Program-made: the position numbers and the translations under genes
The notes under the pieces: model-generated
Told to the model about the DNA's origin: nothing
Database searches by the model: none
Seen by the model: the letters and a program-made list of their open reading frames with translations, nothing else
Assembly (NCBI GenBank): GCA_008508345.1
Contig: QNGE01000919.1
Coordinates: 60,562 to 124,561, forward strand
Reading direction: 5' to 3'
Length of the DNA: 64,000 bases
Source of the DNA: Paragonimus westermani
Lineage: Eukaryota; Platyhelminthes; Trematoda; Plagiorchiida; Troglotrematidae
Shown here: positions 32,601-47,600 of the stretch, piece after piece
Layout: each line of letters starts with the position of its first letter
Position numbering within the stretch: position 1 is the first letter of the stretch

Positions 32601-35600
32601 GTCGCCGCTCACCTCAACAACGACATGGGATATATCCTGGTAGAAAGTAACGTCGCTGAAAGGGTCAAAAATTAGTCAAGAAAAACTAAGCGAAGAAACT
32701 AGAAATCAGATGAATGCATATAAGCAACTGACCGCAGCAAATCGCCGCCTCAGATACCGTTTCCAGCCAACGGTTTGGGTGATCACGAAGACCCCAGCCA
32801 GCCAGGTGACACCTACTCACTTTACTCAGCGGAACAGTCAGAATCTTTATATTTCGTGACCAAGCCGTTTCTTGACCACCACGCGGTTTTATCCAAATCT
32901 TGGTGGTCTCGATCTACAATACCAGGTACGGCGATCGCTCAGCTGGCATGCGGAGTACGTAACCCGACCACCGTAGGCTGTGAAACGTGATTAATTGACC
33001 AGTTGATCGCGCATCACCAGCATTCTGGGATAAGCACAGGTGAACGGCCATGTTGCTCAGGCGATCTGTTCACTTGATGTGGGCTAATTGGCAAAGACAA
33101 CGGTGGTCAAACACTGCAGGTCTGTAGATGTTCGTTGCGAACAGGCCACGTTTCCGGACCACAGGAAAAAAGGAACGCACACAAGCATTATATACCTTTC
33201 CTTTCAGCGAAAACTGCACGCCCTCTCCACACCACAAATGAGTTGGGTTGACACAGGCAAATCGTGTTTTCGCCATGCTCGCTGATAACTCATCAGGCTG
33301 ACGATAGTGTTTCCCATGTATACGAAAATGTCCACAGCCTCAAGTGGATTGCTGGCAATAGAAAAGATAGTGATGAGAACGTCCCAGTCTCGAAGCAACG
33401 CTTGACACTTTAAAGGTGCGAAGTAGACTCTATACAAACCAGCCTGGTCACTCACTTGGTCCAGTATGGTCTGCATGCCTTCCGCAGATGGGCTAAATAA
33501 GACAATATCATCCGCATACACCAATATACCATCCTGTAACTGTAGTCAACAGAAGAGAAAACATTTCACCCTCCTTATGGAAAAAAGACCTGTCCAATTT
33601 TTACTATTCTTGTGAGGGAGAGCTAAGTGGCGACTACAATAAATGACATTTTTGACAGTTGCATTTCATTGTGCACTTTCGATTGTTTTAGTTTTCTTAC
33701 CTACCTTTATTTTACTTAAGCTGTTAATTTGCACTATCCGTTCCGGGGCTGAAAAGACAACCCATCACGTGCCACGCTAGCTTGGCGTGCTTTCTATGTG
33801 CATCCTATTTTTCAGGGTCGACATGAGTACACGGAAGTTCACCGCGCTGAGTCTTGGTTTTTAATGTCGCTCGACTTTCGACAGTGAGAACTGACTGAGT
33901 AAAACTGTTGGACTGTTCCAATAATATATATATAACAGCCCTTCTGCTCCTTCCACAGAATAGATACTGTCTCAGAAAAGTAACAGAAGGTTACTTAACA
34001 ATGCCTGGTTTGCACGTCTTCGGTAGATGGGCTAAATAAGACAATGTAATAGGCATACTCCATGTCAGCGAACCTGGAGCCAAGAAGTAGCTCAAGAGGA
34101 AGCTCACTGGATTCCTCAAGCGCACCTTCCCGAATGTCGTCCTTGGCTATATTCAGCAGACAGTTGCCAATAAGTCCCCATCCTACTTGCACAATGGGCA
34201 TAGTGTTCCCAACAGATTCACGTATTTTACTGGTACTCTCCTGCAAAGAAGACAGTTTCACTGAACGGTACGAGCATCCGAAGACGGTCAGCTGCCTATA
34301 AGTACGTCGGTGCTAAAAGATCCGTCGCGAAGTAAAAAGGTGATCAACGTACGCTCGACCGGAACAGAACCCTGGCTGTTCCCCACATATCTGATATTTA
34401 CCGAGCCTAGCGAGCTGACACAATATGAAGTCAGTGAACAACTTGGACACAACAGACACAACAGACTGATGCCGCCGCCCCCCTGTCGTTGTCATATAGA
34501 AATGGGGCTTCCTTTTTTAAAACGGGAATTATTGTTGGTAGGCACCAATCACCAGGTATCCCTTCAGTTCTCCACGCCATCTGGTTTTTTTTATTTCTGA
34601 TAACCTTGAAAACAGGAGAGATGTGGTCCAGGAGCCTTGTTGCGTTTCAGCAGCTTAAGCATTAGGTACACTTCCGCTTCCGACGGAAGACCATCTGGAA
34701 CACAATAACTGACCATTTGGGTCCCGTTTTTCACATGATCTGGTTGGGGCCAACTGAACAGTTTCTCAAGAAGTTTAGCCCACTCGTCAACTGGGCATGA
34801 CTGGTTGGTGATAAGTTAACCGTCTGTTTCGCATATGGTCTCACACCGATTCGGCGGTCGGTGCAACCACGGATCAGGGAACCTAAACTTCTGCTGTCCC
34901 CAGGTAGAAAGGTTTGTCTTTGAGCAAGCCTTTAGTCAGCTGGTTTTCAAGTTCTTGACGGTCATTTTCATTTTTAGAGCCAGGTGGGATCGACCAACGC
35001 TTGCCCAAGGTTTGTTGACGTGGCAAAAACCCAGCACAGCTCCTTCGAAACACCTCTTCACAGAAATCTTTCATAGTTGACGCGACTTCCTCTCAGTGTT
35101 CGTCAGCTTGACTCGAACTGGACAGTTTCTTCACTAATGCTTTCAGATAAGCGTTCTTTACACTCTTTTCGATCGAAAGTCAGTTGATTATTTCGCATTC
35201 ACGGGTGTACGACTTATGGACAAATGACGAAACAGAACGGGTACGTACAACAGCATGACCCGAGTCCAAATGGTTACTCCAAAGTGCACGACGGCTGTAT
35301 GATCGAATTGTGTCGATGGCCGAAAGACACAAACAAGTCTCTACGTAGCACAATGCTTCTTCCTGTATTGAAATGTGGTGCTCGAAATATGGAGACCATG
35401 AGGTGCGCAAGGTTTCAGCAGTCTTTCGCCATTTTCAATGCGTTGTGCTCCGACAGCGAACATATCTTCTAGTCGCTTCTGCTGTGGGAAAAGACGACCA
35501 ATCGCCTGCTAGTATGATGCTGTCTGAGAGTTTAGTCTGCCTCAGAAGGTCAACGAGGAAATCACAGAGCGAATCTCTAGTAGCATCCGAAAAACTCTGT

Positions 35601-38600
35601 TGGGGCGTACGTCGGTATAACGAACATACAAGGCTTTCCTGATTTGTGTTGACAGGCAGTGGATTACGGTGATAGAAACCTAGAGTCGCGCCTTCGATAC
35701 GCAGCATACATTAAGCTCCAGTCTTGAGAGAGTACTTGTCAGACCAGCTTGCTGACGACCTTGGACACTGAGGACGTCAATGTTTACCAGTTGTCTTGGA
35801 TTTAGAGAACAATTATCAGCTGAGAGCACAGAGAAAGCAGAAAACTGGTAGAGTAGAACAGAAGAATGAAGTCGTAGTGGATGAATAATATCACTGTCTG
35901 GAGGACGACTTCTTGTACTTCCCGCTCATTTGTGCTGCGGTGAGGGGTTGACTTAAGAGACTTGTGAAACAACGAGATATAGGGTTTTTGGGGGGACCCT
36001 ATCCGGAACCAAACATTTTACAGTCCCATTCGCCTGGCAGTGAAGAGCTTGCCTATCCGGAGAATACGGCAATTAAGGCACTGATGTCTGATTAAGCTGA
36101 CTTCAGCGGAAGGTTATGTCCGCCAATCTATTTTCGCATACAGTGAGCAAGCCGCATAAACTCTCAATTCTGGGGTACTAATCAGACCAATTTGGGACAT
36201 GTGGAACTCTTCCTAACACTCACTAGCTAAGTGGTAGCAATAAATACTGGATCTTGTCAGGCTGAAACTTTCGAAGCACAGCTTACGCGATTCCTTTGAT
36301 CCTGTGGATTCAATGTCCCATAAAGAGAGACCATAGATTATCTGTTATTACATTGAGGACAGTGACAGACATTCGGATACCTTCGATTGATCTAAGGCGA
36401 TTACTTTACCTGGGCACTTACAACGCACAGTTTAGATTCAATGAAGGAATTTATCGACAAAAAAGCAGTGTCGCAGTGGGATCTCCGTTGGAACCACTAT
36501 TTGCAGATATTTTCATGGCAAAATTGAGAAGTGAACAGCTGAGATTATCAGTAGACCAATACAATTTTTGTAGGAGGTACGTGGATGTTATCCTATGTGT
36601 ACTCGATAATTACGTAAATCCGACTAACACCCTAACCAGAATCAATTCCGTTGGAGACTGAAATGAATAGCTAGTTAGACTTCTTGGGTGACCGTATACG
36701 CCGCTTCGATGATAGCGGGATTCAGCACGCAATACATGGAAAGGGTGCTTAGAATGGTCAGCGTACTATTTCAATAGTTTTACATTACTTACCATGAAAA
36801 TGGACTGAGTTTACTGTTTGACGGACAAAATCGTGAGAATTTGCACGGATAACACAACATTCATACAAAATGACTGCCCGTTCGTAAACAAAGGTATGCA
36901 GCAGCGGAATGGAAGAGAACAACCGTATCTAACAGAGAAGAAAGTTGTGCATATCAGATTGCTCTTCAAGCACGATACGTTAGCTGAATCCACTACGCAC
37001 AGGCTCTCAAGGACAGTTGATAAAACATTGCGCCGCCAAACTACGTGTCCACTCTATTTCCAATCCGGCTTGTGCTCACACCTGAAAGACAAAATGCCTA
37101 TTTCTGTAGTCTCGTTCTGTGCTCCTGTCGGACTAGTTATGTTGGCCGCATAACCATAAGCTTACCTGGACGGATCTGTGAACACCGTCCAGTTTGGCTC
37201 AACAGTGAGGTAACAAAATCAACAACGCTGTATTGAGGTACCTGGTGGTTTCGAATCACTCAGTCAATGTGGTGGAGGCATTCCGTTCAATCCACCCAGT
37301 TAAGGCCATCCGGTCGATGGTAGTGATGCGTGGGATTTTGTCCATGGCGGACGTTATTGGAATTCGCCTGCACATCCCAGCCCTACGGGCCCGGAAACGT
37401 ATCGTTCGGGCCTTGGTGAAACTGCCTTGGCCAACTCCCCGCCCTGAAAACCTGATAAGATCCATTGCTCAAGTGGGCACTTGGTTACAACTTGACATTT
37501 ACTTGATTGACCTCGTTAATCACACGTTCTCTGTCTAACCCCTGTAAACCTGTGATGTAAATGTAATGTGTTCAGCCAAGTGATAAATCACTAAAAACAA
37601 GCGTATTCGCTACACTGGATATCTCATGACTACGCTGGGAACATTTTCACATTTCACTGCTAATCAGTTCAACAGCGAGAAGGAAAATGTCGTGAGATCG
37701 CTGAGCAAGTGGTGGAGAATATGCATTTGAACAAAAAAGCAAAGGAAGTTAGCACCACTCACCCAGCATGGAAACTGTTGTAGCCTGAAGCAATGGCCAA
37801 CAAATACCGACCAACTTCTTTCAGTTGAACAGATAGTACCTTGTCCCCGGCGTGAAACACTTAAGTACAATTTGACTGTCCCATGTGATTTCCTGTGGAA
37901 TCTCTCTGGTGAGTTTCCGCAGTGACAAAACACCTTGTCAAATTGCTTACAGTTGTGGACACACTCAAGAATTTTGCTGTCGAAACTGTTGGTTTGCTAA
38001 ACTGGCAGGTTTCGACAGATAAGCCTTTGTGCGCTTTCCAGACCAGCATGTCGATAAATCGTGAATGCATAAATTACGATGCAGTGGCCCGCTCCCCTGC
38101 TGTACAAAGTGTAGAATTCTTCCAGAAATCCTAGTTTACATCGCACATAGGATCGTAAGGAATTTTCCTACTGTCTGCTCCCTGCACGCGATCGCGTTTG
38201 TTTGTTCTCATGCCTGTCGGCCTATGCGTGCCATTGGCACCACACACTTCCGGCTTGCTCGCGCGCCCAACGGTCGGTTTTTGAACACCATAGCGTTGTG
38301 ACTGCAAAAGACGCTTGGCCTGCAAGGTTATTTATTGCACAAAATCCTGCACAGGTCATGCTGAAACACAGAACCATGAGCTCTTACACTCATTTGAACG
38401 GTTGATGCATATTAACACACAATGAGTCGCGATACATTGTCGTTTGTCTTGGTGGCATGTCCCCCATAGCACGCACATACTATTTTAAAGGTCGCTTCTA
38501 GTATCTCGTCTTCCTGGCGCTGACAATTGCCTTTTAGTCTCCAAATGTGCTCCCAAATTGTGAGTAGTATGCTACCCACCAAAGAAGCTGTATATAACGA

Positions 38601-41600
38601 AACACTCCACTTCCCACTGAGGTTCATTGGCTCCTCTGCATCCGCCGACGAATTCCCTCCGACCGCCGCAGCGTCATCTCTCGGATTATTGATCTTTTCC
38701 TGATTCTGCGCACGGGCACATCGTGCCACTTCGCCAACTCACTGCCATGAACTCGCTTCGTCTCGCCGTCCCTCTTGATCGTGCATACTGGGTCCCGTTT
38801 AGAAATTATCATACACAGACATTTCCATATACGCAGAAGTCTTCTGGATCCTTGGCCGCTGGCATCTGTGTCTCGCTGATCTCGATATCCCACATTTTCT
38901 CCTGGACTGAACCTTCTAGCTTCCTCCAGCCATTGAGCTGTCGATTGCTCCTTTGCATGTGTCTGCGACGATTCCAGATTTCGTTTGGCTTTTCCTTTTT
39001 CGGCAACAAACTCTGGCGGAATCGTTGCACTATGGCCATATTCCAATGCCTTGATCCATCTGAAGTCAAGGGGTTCTACCGTACATCAATTAAAACGAAG
39101 ACTTGTTCGTGCTCTTCTGCACAGACGTACGGTGGGCTGATAACACCCGTGATAATGCAGACTCCCATTCGCTTCCATCAGCTGGCAGCCATTCCTTGAT
39201 CCTTCGGTTGTTACGTTCAGTCAGTCCGTTCGTTTGCGAGTGATATGGTGTCGTTCAGATGCGCCTGCCTCCCAATTATTACATGCGTGTTCGAAACTCC
39301 TCGCTTTATCTGATCCGTCAAGATTGTCTTTGGTACGCTCTGGTTTGTTACAAGGTGCTTTTGATCCGGAACGTCAGTCACTTTGATCAAACGAGTAAAA
39401 TGTTCTGTCATGATCAAAATGTACTGGTTGCCGTGAGCGGTTAATGGAAACGGACCCACAAGATCCACTGACCAGAGCTCACCGATTTCGGAGACCGGTA
39501 TTGGCTGTAAGGGCTGCTGAGCTCCTCTACTGTTGCCTTTAAGCAGCTGACGCTGTTTGCAGGCAAGCACGTGGGCCGTCATATACTCTTTCATCTTCGG
39601 CTAATATGCACATTGATTCAGCAGAGCATATGTCCTGGTGCATACAATGTGTGCCATTTCATGGCAGGTTGCTACCACTTTCTCTCTAAGTTGTCTCGAG
39701 ATGACCACCACATTAGAGTGAACAACGCCACGTTGACAAGTTAATACGCCCCCACTGTTTAAGCCAAATCTTCCCCATCGTAAAGCCACTATTTTCAGCT
39801 CCTCATTTCAGGCCTCTTACCACAGCGTCAATCACCTTTCGGAGGACCCTGTCCTTACGCTGTAGACGCATTAGTGTATGTGGGTCTTGCCCCATTGCCA
39901 AGCCATTCACTCCAAAAGTCACTTTGAGAAGTTCTTCGTCCGCCTGTGGTCGAGAAGGGAAATCAGCGATGCGATTGCTGGAACCAAGCACATGAGTGAT
40001 TGCGAAATCTATCCCGTAAATGCAATGCCTATCGGGCTAATTTGCCTCTCTGGTTCCTCGCAGTCTTGATGCACTCTAGAGATTTGTGATACGTCTCCAC
40101 ATGGGACTGTTGACCCAACAAGTACGGCCTCCACTTGTCCAGTGCCCAGACGATTGCCAAACATTCCTTCTCAATGACTGAATAAATCTGCTCCGCTCGG
40201 GTCAGGACTGGGTTGCCGTGTTCGATCACTCCATCCTCTTGCTTGAGTACTGCCCCAACGCCACAGTCACTGACATCTGCCACCAAAACGAACGTTCCTT
40301 TTGTATTCGGAAGTTTCAGCGTCAGTCGGTGCTCGTTCATATCTTGTTACACTCACGCGAACGCTTTCTGGGCATCGCCGGTCCATTCAAATCGCTTGTC
40401 TTTTCGAAGGAGTTCGTACAGTGGTGATTTGATGGAGCGGAAATTTTCCACGAATCGACTGTAGTACCATGCTCGACTCAGAATTTTTCGCAACGTGCGC
40501 TTGGAATTCAGAGCCGCGGCCATTCCAATTGTCAATATTTTCTCTGGCAGAGGCCTAATTTCACCTTGACCCACCTTGTGTCCCAACAACACCACCGATG
40601 ATCGTCCGAGTTGTGACTGATGGATATTAATCGAGAGTCCTGAGTTCTTAATTTGATTCAAGACAGCATCTAGTTGAGCAGTATGCTCCTGTTCCGTGTT
40701 ACTGTGTATCACAATGTCATCTCCATATCGCGCCACATTATCCAATCGTTTTACCAACTAAACCATCAGGAGTCGAAATGTGAATGGTGCACACGATAAA
40801 CCAAACGGTTTCCGCTTAAATTGGTTATGTTTCTCACCAACCGTGAATGCGGTCTTCTCATGATCCGTGGGTTTGATTGGTATTTGTCAGTAGCCGGAGT
40901 GCAAGTTCAGCAACGTGAATAATTTCACCTCTTGCAAATTATCACCGACGGACGACATCGGCACAAATGTTGTGTTACCTCATCCAGCCGTCCAAAATCC
41001 AAACGAAAGCGGTACTTCCCGTTGGACTTTACCGGCAGAACAGGTGAGTTGAACAGAACGTTGGCTTCTTCATAAATATCCTCGACCAGCATGTTCTACA
41101 TTTGCCTTTTTACTCCCTCTTCAAGATGAACCGGTATCCTACAGAGTCCACGAGGTCGAAATGTTGGTATATCATGTGCAATCCAGTCGCAGAATCCGCA
41201 CGGATCACCGTCGTTCGTAAACACCTCCGCGTATTTCCAACCGTAGACTGGAGCAGAGGGCTGTGCAAATGTGGCTTTTAGCCGTGTGCACTTGGCTGAG
41301 GCCATTCTGCTGCTGTCCTGTGAGTGTCAGGGGACCGTACCTGACTGACTGCTTTTGAGCCTCAGGTCAATCACAGCATCTATTGCAGCGAGGGAATCAG
41401 CTCCAAGGATCGTTTGCCTGGTTTCTGGGAACACAGTGGAATGGTGCCTCACGATATGGTTGCAAATACGCACCCCACACTCTTTCACACCATCAACCAA
41501 CACACTACGACCTCCAACTGGCCTAATCACAAAAGGTGTCGGTTTTACGTTGTGCATCCTTGCAAGAGCAATCAACGAAATAGCCGCCATCGTGTCGATC

Positions 41601-44600
41601 AACCACTGTTCTATCTCTCCGTCAACTCCAATCCTGGTACGTATGGCCTTTCTCAATCGTTCCCATTACTAGTTGACCCGCCCAACAAAAAGAACAATCA
41701 CGGAACACTTTAATCCTAGACCTCTGAAAACGCCGGGTTGGGCAATCCTTTATCCAATGTTCTTCTTCACCATAGATGAAGCAACTTCCCAGTCGATCGT
41801 TCCCTCGTGATGCTGTCTTCAGTGCAGCCACATCCGCTGCCAACTGCTCCAATACTTCCAGCGTCTTCTTGTCCGTATTGCTGCTCGCATTTACCGGGGG
41901 CTCGGACATAATTCCACACTCTAATGTCAACCTTGCAAGCTCATCAAGGTCCATCCGCCGGGTAACGTGGGCAATACGGGTTTCGTCGTGAACCGCCATC
42001 GACAGACCTTCAATAAAGTGTTTCGCCGTCTAATGCTGTCGTCATTCCTGATCGAATTATGGCAGTGCACCGACCAACAAAGACTGTCAGCGAACATGGA
42101 TGGGTCCGCTTTTTTTCAGGCCTGGCTGTCTTGAACCGTCGTATGACCTCCTGGCGGTCGGCTGGACTGTCAAACGCAGCTAGCGGCGCCTCTTCTGCAG
42201 CGGTTCATTCCATCTTCGCAGGGCCTCTTCGCGCTGCGTCTAGCAACGCCTTTGCCCTGCCCTTCACCAGCGTCCACAGGACAACCAGCTTCGCACAGTC
42301 AGTCTTGACTCCGACCACTTCCTCAAAGTCTTCCTATCATAACAACACTTGGTATTTGTTGTATATACCTGGAAGGTGTTAATTTGATGCACAAACGCAA
42401 TATAACGAGTAGTCGACAGAGCAAACATAAGCGGTAAGTTACGAGGAATGTGTGTACCCGTGTAAAGTGATCCGTTCTAATTGGGCGGTACGCCTCGGTC
42501 TTTCCAGGGTTATTCTAACTGTATATGGCCAACTATAGGAGTTGGCATGCATCCAACTGTAAAGTACGTGGCAAACCGATTATGATGAACGGGGTGGTTG
42601 ATTGCAATACATTAGATCTGCATCTTCCATCTTCTTCGACTGTTCAGAGTTGATAAACGAGAACTACTGACATTCAGTGCAACAATGACGTTTTGAATGA
42701 ACGATACATAAAACTAATGCAAGTACAGTGAACAAAGCCTTTGGCAGCAACTGGCTACACTGTAGCCCAATAGACCTCGCTTTTAATGCTACTACAGCTC
42801 CTGAGGAACAGTGGGATTTAAAACTAGAGGCTTCTATAACAAGCCTAAATTTTTATAAATTAACCCAACATTGCCACAAGCGTCTGAGCGTTCAATGCAC
42901 GCGCCACACCGTCTTATTTCGAATCAGGTCGTAATAAAACGACACTCAAACACAGGTGTAGAGAAACGTCCAGTCATCCTTATCCGTGACTATCAAACCT
43001 GGTTAAATGTTCAGTAAAACAAACATGGATTCACACAGTTTAACTGATTGCAAAACATCGACATCCGACAGACGCAATCGCTTACAAGCTACACATTTTA
43101 CACTCCCAGTGCACTGTACACTTTCGCTGGTCTTGCTCATCTGCCAACTTCTGCTTTAACTGAGTTGGTAATTTCCACTTTTTGTACATAGCCAGCTTGG
43201 CCTGTTTCCTCTGTACATTCTATTTCCCAGAGTCAGTAATAATATAAGAGATCGACGCGCTGAATCAGTTTTCATTGTCGCACGAGTTTCGACAGTGAGA
43301 ACTTGACCAGGCTGGACTGATCCAACATTTGGTGAGTCAGATGAATTCGAACACGCTGTTAGATTGCCGTTTTTGGCGAGTTCGTTCCATAATATTATTT
43401 TGCCCTGTTTTCACAGCGGCCGCTTTTCTGTTCGTATATTAATTGTTGCATTATCGATTTGACTGCTTATTTGGTGTCATTACTAATTGGACTACTGATG
43501 CGACAACCATTCTAAACACCTTGAGTATCCCACGGTAGGTGTGTCGTTAGTAGTCCAACCAATCTTGGAGACTGATCCTATTCTGTAGTTCATTCACCTG
43601 GAGGCTGAATTTTGCAAAGGTCGAGTTTCGTCACACCAAAGAAGGTTCAGCCAGCTGGCGTCCCGTTTGCCAAAAGAAGTCACGACGCAACTGCTGAGCC
43701 AGTCAACAGAGAACCGCTATGGAATTCTAAAAGCTGCAATTAACAGAGTCAGTCCGTCAGAAAAGACTCGGTTACCGAAGTTCTTTAGTAAGTGGAAATT
43801 GAGAAGCGTTCCACGAAATTCCTTTGAGAAAAGCAACAACGTAAAACAATCGTCACACGGACGAGTCTACTCCTTGGTAACTGTGGTTTCAGAGACTACC
43901 GAAGACGGCGCGGGCAGTAGTGTTCCCTGCATGATCTTGACTTTTAGTGAAGCCCGTTGATCAAGTGGTGAAGCGTTTTCCATCTTTGCTTAACCAAATA
44001 GGCGCCTCATCGCAGGCGGCACGTCCTATGCGAAGCGCTGTGGCTCCTAGCAAAGGTGGCGCCCATACAAGTACATCAAGTATAGAAGCAATGCTGGCTG
44101 AAGTCACAGCGCTGTGTTGCCATTTTATCAAAAATCCACTAGGTGGCCTCTTACGCCATCGGTCTAACAGATCTTTCCAGCGCACATTGCCGCGGACGAA
44201 TAACGGCTACTGTTGGTATCACTAACACTTTGGTATGCGATCCACCAGGTTCACTGAACTATGCGCCGACCAGCCAACCAAGCTGGGAAAATTCAACGCC
44301 GGCCCGTAATGGCAAGTAACGTCATCGGCGCTGTGCACTGTCTTCTGTTGTTGGATGTAGAAACTGGAAGCGCGCTCCTAGCTGATACCGGGACGCAAGT
44401 CAACGTTTTGCTCTCTACAAAAGATGGGGTACCAACCCACTGTAGCACACAGCTCCGTGCCGTCAACATCACACCTACAACCATTTACGAACAGCGCTCG
44501 CTAACACAATTTTTGGTCTCCGACGGACGTTTCGTTGGGTGTTACAATCACCGCGGTACCCTTCGCCACAATCGGCATCGATTTTGTTCGACATTTTGAC

Positions 44601-47600
44601 CTTCTGGTCCATGCGAAACTCCGTACGCTAATCGCTTCTAGTAGTAGACTAAGCATACCCGGCACGCATTCAATAACTGTGGCCATAACACCCATATGTG
44701 CCCAACCTGCAGCCCTTAGGCAATTTGTGGATCTCTTTATTGAGTCTCTATGTTGCTCATATGGGAAAACCATTTTCAGCATGATACACCAGGCGGGCGC
44801 ATATCATATCAGATCCCAGTAGCCAAACACGATACATTCGAAACCACAGCTATCGCTACCTTTGGCCTTTTCGAATGCCATTTGGTTCGAGCAACGCTGC
44901 CTAAAGTTACTAACGTTTCATTCACAACGTTACACGTGGATTAGATTTTGTCCACTTTTATCTGGATGCCATTTTGACTAGTTCTTCACAACAAGAACAC
45001 CTTAAGTACCTTCGCGTCTTACTGGAGTGTTCAGCCAAACATGGCGTCACAGTTAACTCTGCTAACCGACCACGATAAAGTTTATACGTCACCAACAGTC
45101 GTCGCACTAGCGAATAAAGTTAAAGCCATTCGTGGATACTCCGAGCCAATTACCCTAAAGCAACTTCATTGTTTTAGTGGTCAACTATTACTGGTGTTTT
45201 ATACTCCGCTGTACCCAAATGATGCAGCCAATGACTGACCTCCGCGGAGGAGAACGTAGAAGCCGCACGCATGGCGTTCACTGAGCTCAAGGATGCAGCC
45301 GCCGATTCAACCTTCTTTGTTCACCATGACCCGAACGCACCGCTGTCAATTTTGAGTGATGCTTCCGATAAACCTATTAATGCCGTGTTACAGCAGTTCG
45401 TTGATAAGCATGGGCGACATTCACCTTTCTCGCCCGAGTGTTTACAACCTGCGAAATCCCGCCAACGCAACCGAGCTAGCTTTTGCTTGTACTCTTAAAT
45501 TACCAGGTGAACTCATTTCATCTATTTATTTAGCAGAGTACGACTAATTTAGTTATAGAGATCGTTTGGCGCACCACATACAAAAACTACATGCTGTGCA
45601 ACCTGGAGAACAAGCATTGGTCATATACACACACACTAAGCCACCGCTTCGTACTCATATCTTTGCGAGTACAGACCGCCTGCGTCAACCACTGCATCCA
45701 CGTGGCCTGTCCCTACCATGTCTTCACACGATACCTTCGTTAGTCGCATGGGGAAACGAGATGGAATTTCGATCGACAGGATAAATAGAGCGTTTGCGGG
45801 AGGATTATCAGCCGCACTCCATCTGTCGACAAGAAACGTTCCGTCTCCGGAACTCTCCATGTTTGCTGACACGCCACCACCCTCGTCTCTTGCGCCCTCT
45901 ACCTCCAGGCATATAATCGTCTCGATAGAGAGCTTCACAAACCCGTATGCTTTACAGAGTTTGTTAATATTTTTAATATTTTGTAACAACTTTTCCACTA
46001 ATAACACGGATTTTCATACTTATGGTTTCGCAAACCAACTCATGTTATCTCGAGTAATTTTACGGATGAACAACTAAGAACCGGACTTTATTATCATCCA
46101 TCTACCTATTCGTGCTTTTCTGACTTACTGCGTACGTAGACATATGAAAACAAACGGAAACGTGGAATCCGTTATTTATACCCAGACTCATGCCCTTCTT
46201 CAGTTGTTTCATGCATTAACGGGTCCATAACCAAAAGTGTGTTGTTCAGAATCATGCTTAGTCGCATGATAACTATTTTCTTCCCTGTGCCCGTTACACT
46301 CAGGCAGGTTCATAGGGAGAAAAAAGGGAAGATGGTACAAGCACTCAACGTAACGTGTCCGCAAAGTTGTCAACTGTTGAATTATTACTACTGAGACGGA
46401 ACCGTTGGCATGATGAGTAATTCCGTTCTTCCTGTCGTGCGGGTACTTCATTGGTTTTCTCATTCCCAGATAATCCGAACACGGTAGGTACACAGACAAA
46501 TCTTCGTTGCCTATCATACAGCATTGGACAAACCTATCCTTTATTCTCAAGAGTTTTTAAGGTTGGAGAGTCCGCTGCGATAGAGAAAGTACACATCGAA
46601 GGCCAAATAACTTGAATAAAACGTTCTTTTCTGACCCCTCTCCTAACTTTGACACCCCCTGTCCCAAATTACTGATGTCGATGTGCTGTACATGTATCGC
46701 TGTGTAATTTCGACCAACAATAGGACGTAATTCCTCTTTCTCTCTGTACGGAATAGTGAAGACATGAAATTCCTAGTAGCCATCTGCGATACAGTTTTAA
46801 TAGTCGTTCCCCAGTGCACACTCGATAATTTTGCTTTTCTACCCTCAAAACTGAAAACATTCCTGGTTCCGTACTTCAATAGCTGGACGTGTTTTCTCTG
46901 TATACTATATTTTCCAAGGTTGACAACGATAAACGGAATTAACGCACTGAATCTCTGTTTTCATTATCATGTACAGGCGTAACAACTATACTTTATCCGC
47001 TTCAAGATGTTTTGATATTGCTTTCGCGTGCCTCAGTGTCAATTGCAGATGGCCCAGGTAACCGACCTCGGGCGACCAAACTTTGTTTACTTCCTGTACG
47101 TGGTGGGAATGCGCCTCCTCACTCCGTAAGAGCCAACCAATCGCCGTTTTTCACCCTAGCTAAATGCACACGAGCAGTGCGACCCTGTTCGCTGTTGAAA
47201 CATACCTCCCCCGGGGAAATCTTCAGCTGACATAGAGTAAGGCGGAGGTGATATAGAGACGTCTTACGTTGAAAAAGGTATAGACTGGACATTATTCTTC
47301 AAGCAAACACATGGTGACGCGAGGTGGAAGGAAGGCTTGATAAAAAAGAAGTATAAAACACTGAGTTCCCTTGATCCAGTTCACCAATAGCGATAGAAGA
47401 CATACATCGCGAAATGTTAACATTTCGTTTGCTCTCTTCAGTCACGAACGTAAAACATTAGAATATATAGGACATGCGGTTAGCAACAAAATCAAAAACA
47501 TTCAACCACTGGGTTTACAGGAAACAAAGATTGTCGTCAGTTCCAGGGCAGACAAACTGCGTGAGTCAACAGTTTATGCACACACAAAGCCGGACGGTGA

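Larger units (their letters stand above)
32570..35720 (-). mobile_element. APE-type LINE family 2, near full length, interrupted by an LTR remnant
   Basis: Minus-strand LINE with endonuclease (35.4-35.7 kb), linker (34.9-35.1 kb), RT (33.2-34.5 kb), C-terminal blocks (32.9-33.3 kb) and 3' UTR (to 32570). The tail matches those at 7766-8120 and 10580-10930. Homology is broken at 33536-34000 by a segment containing an LTR of the CsRn1-like family. It is inactive, with many frame changes. Its 3' end lies about 225 bases from RRP36 exon 2, in the same orientation as the gene. Confidence 0.8.
38450..42400 (-). mobile_element. third Ty3/gypsy retrotransposon, decayed
   Basis: Minus-strand gag, protease, RT, RNase H and integrase remain in the right order over about 3.9 kb, but stops and frame changes occur in every domain. 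I could not delimit LTRs. It differs from the CsRn1-like element (a degenerate gag knuckle of CCHC type) and from gypsy 2. A related gag fragment lies at 50.8-51.2 kb. Confidence 0.82.
43060..46985 (+). mobile_element. second copy of the CsRn1-like family, decayed and internally deleted
   Basis: Plus-strand element with diverged LTRs at about 43060-43327 and 46760-46985, a PBS-like TTTGGTGAGTC at 43328, and gag-pol remnants between them. The proteins align with those of the complete element at 1-6.6 kb but carry frameshifts and deletions. Part of RT, the second half of RNase H and most of integrase are missing. The two LTRs differ much more than those of the complete copy, so it is old. Confidence 0.82.
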
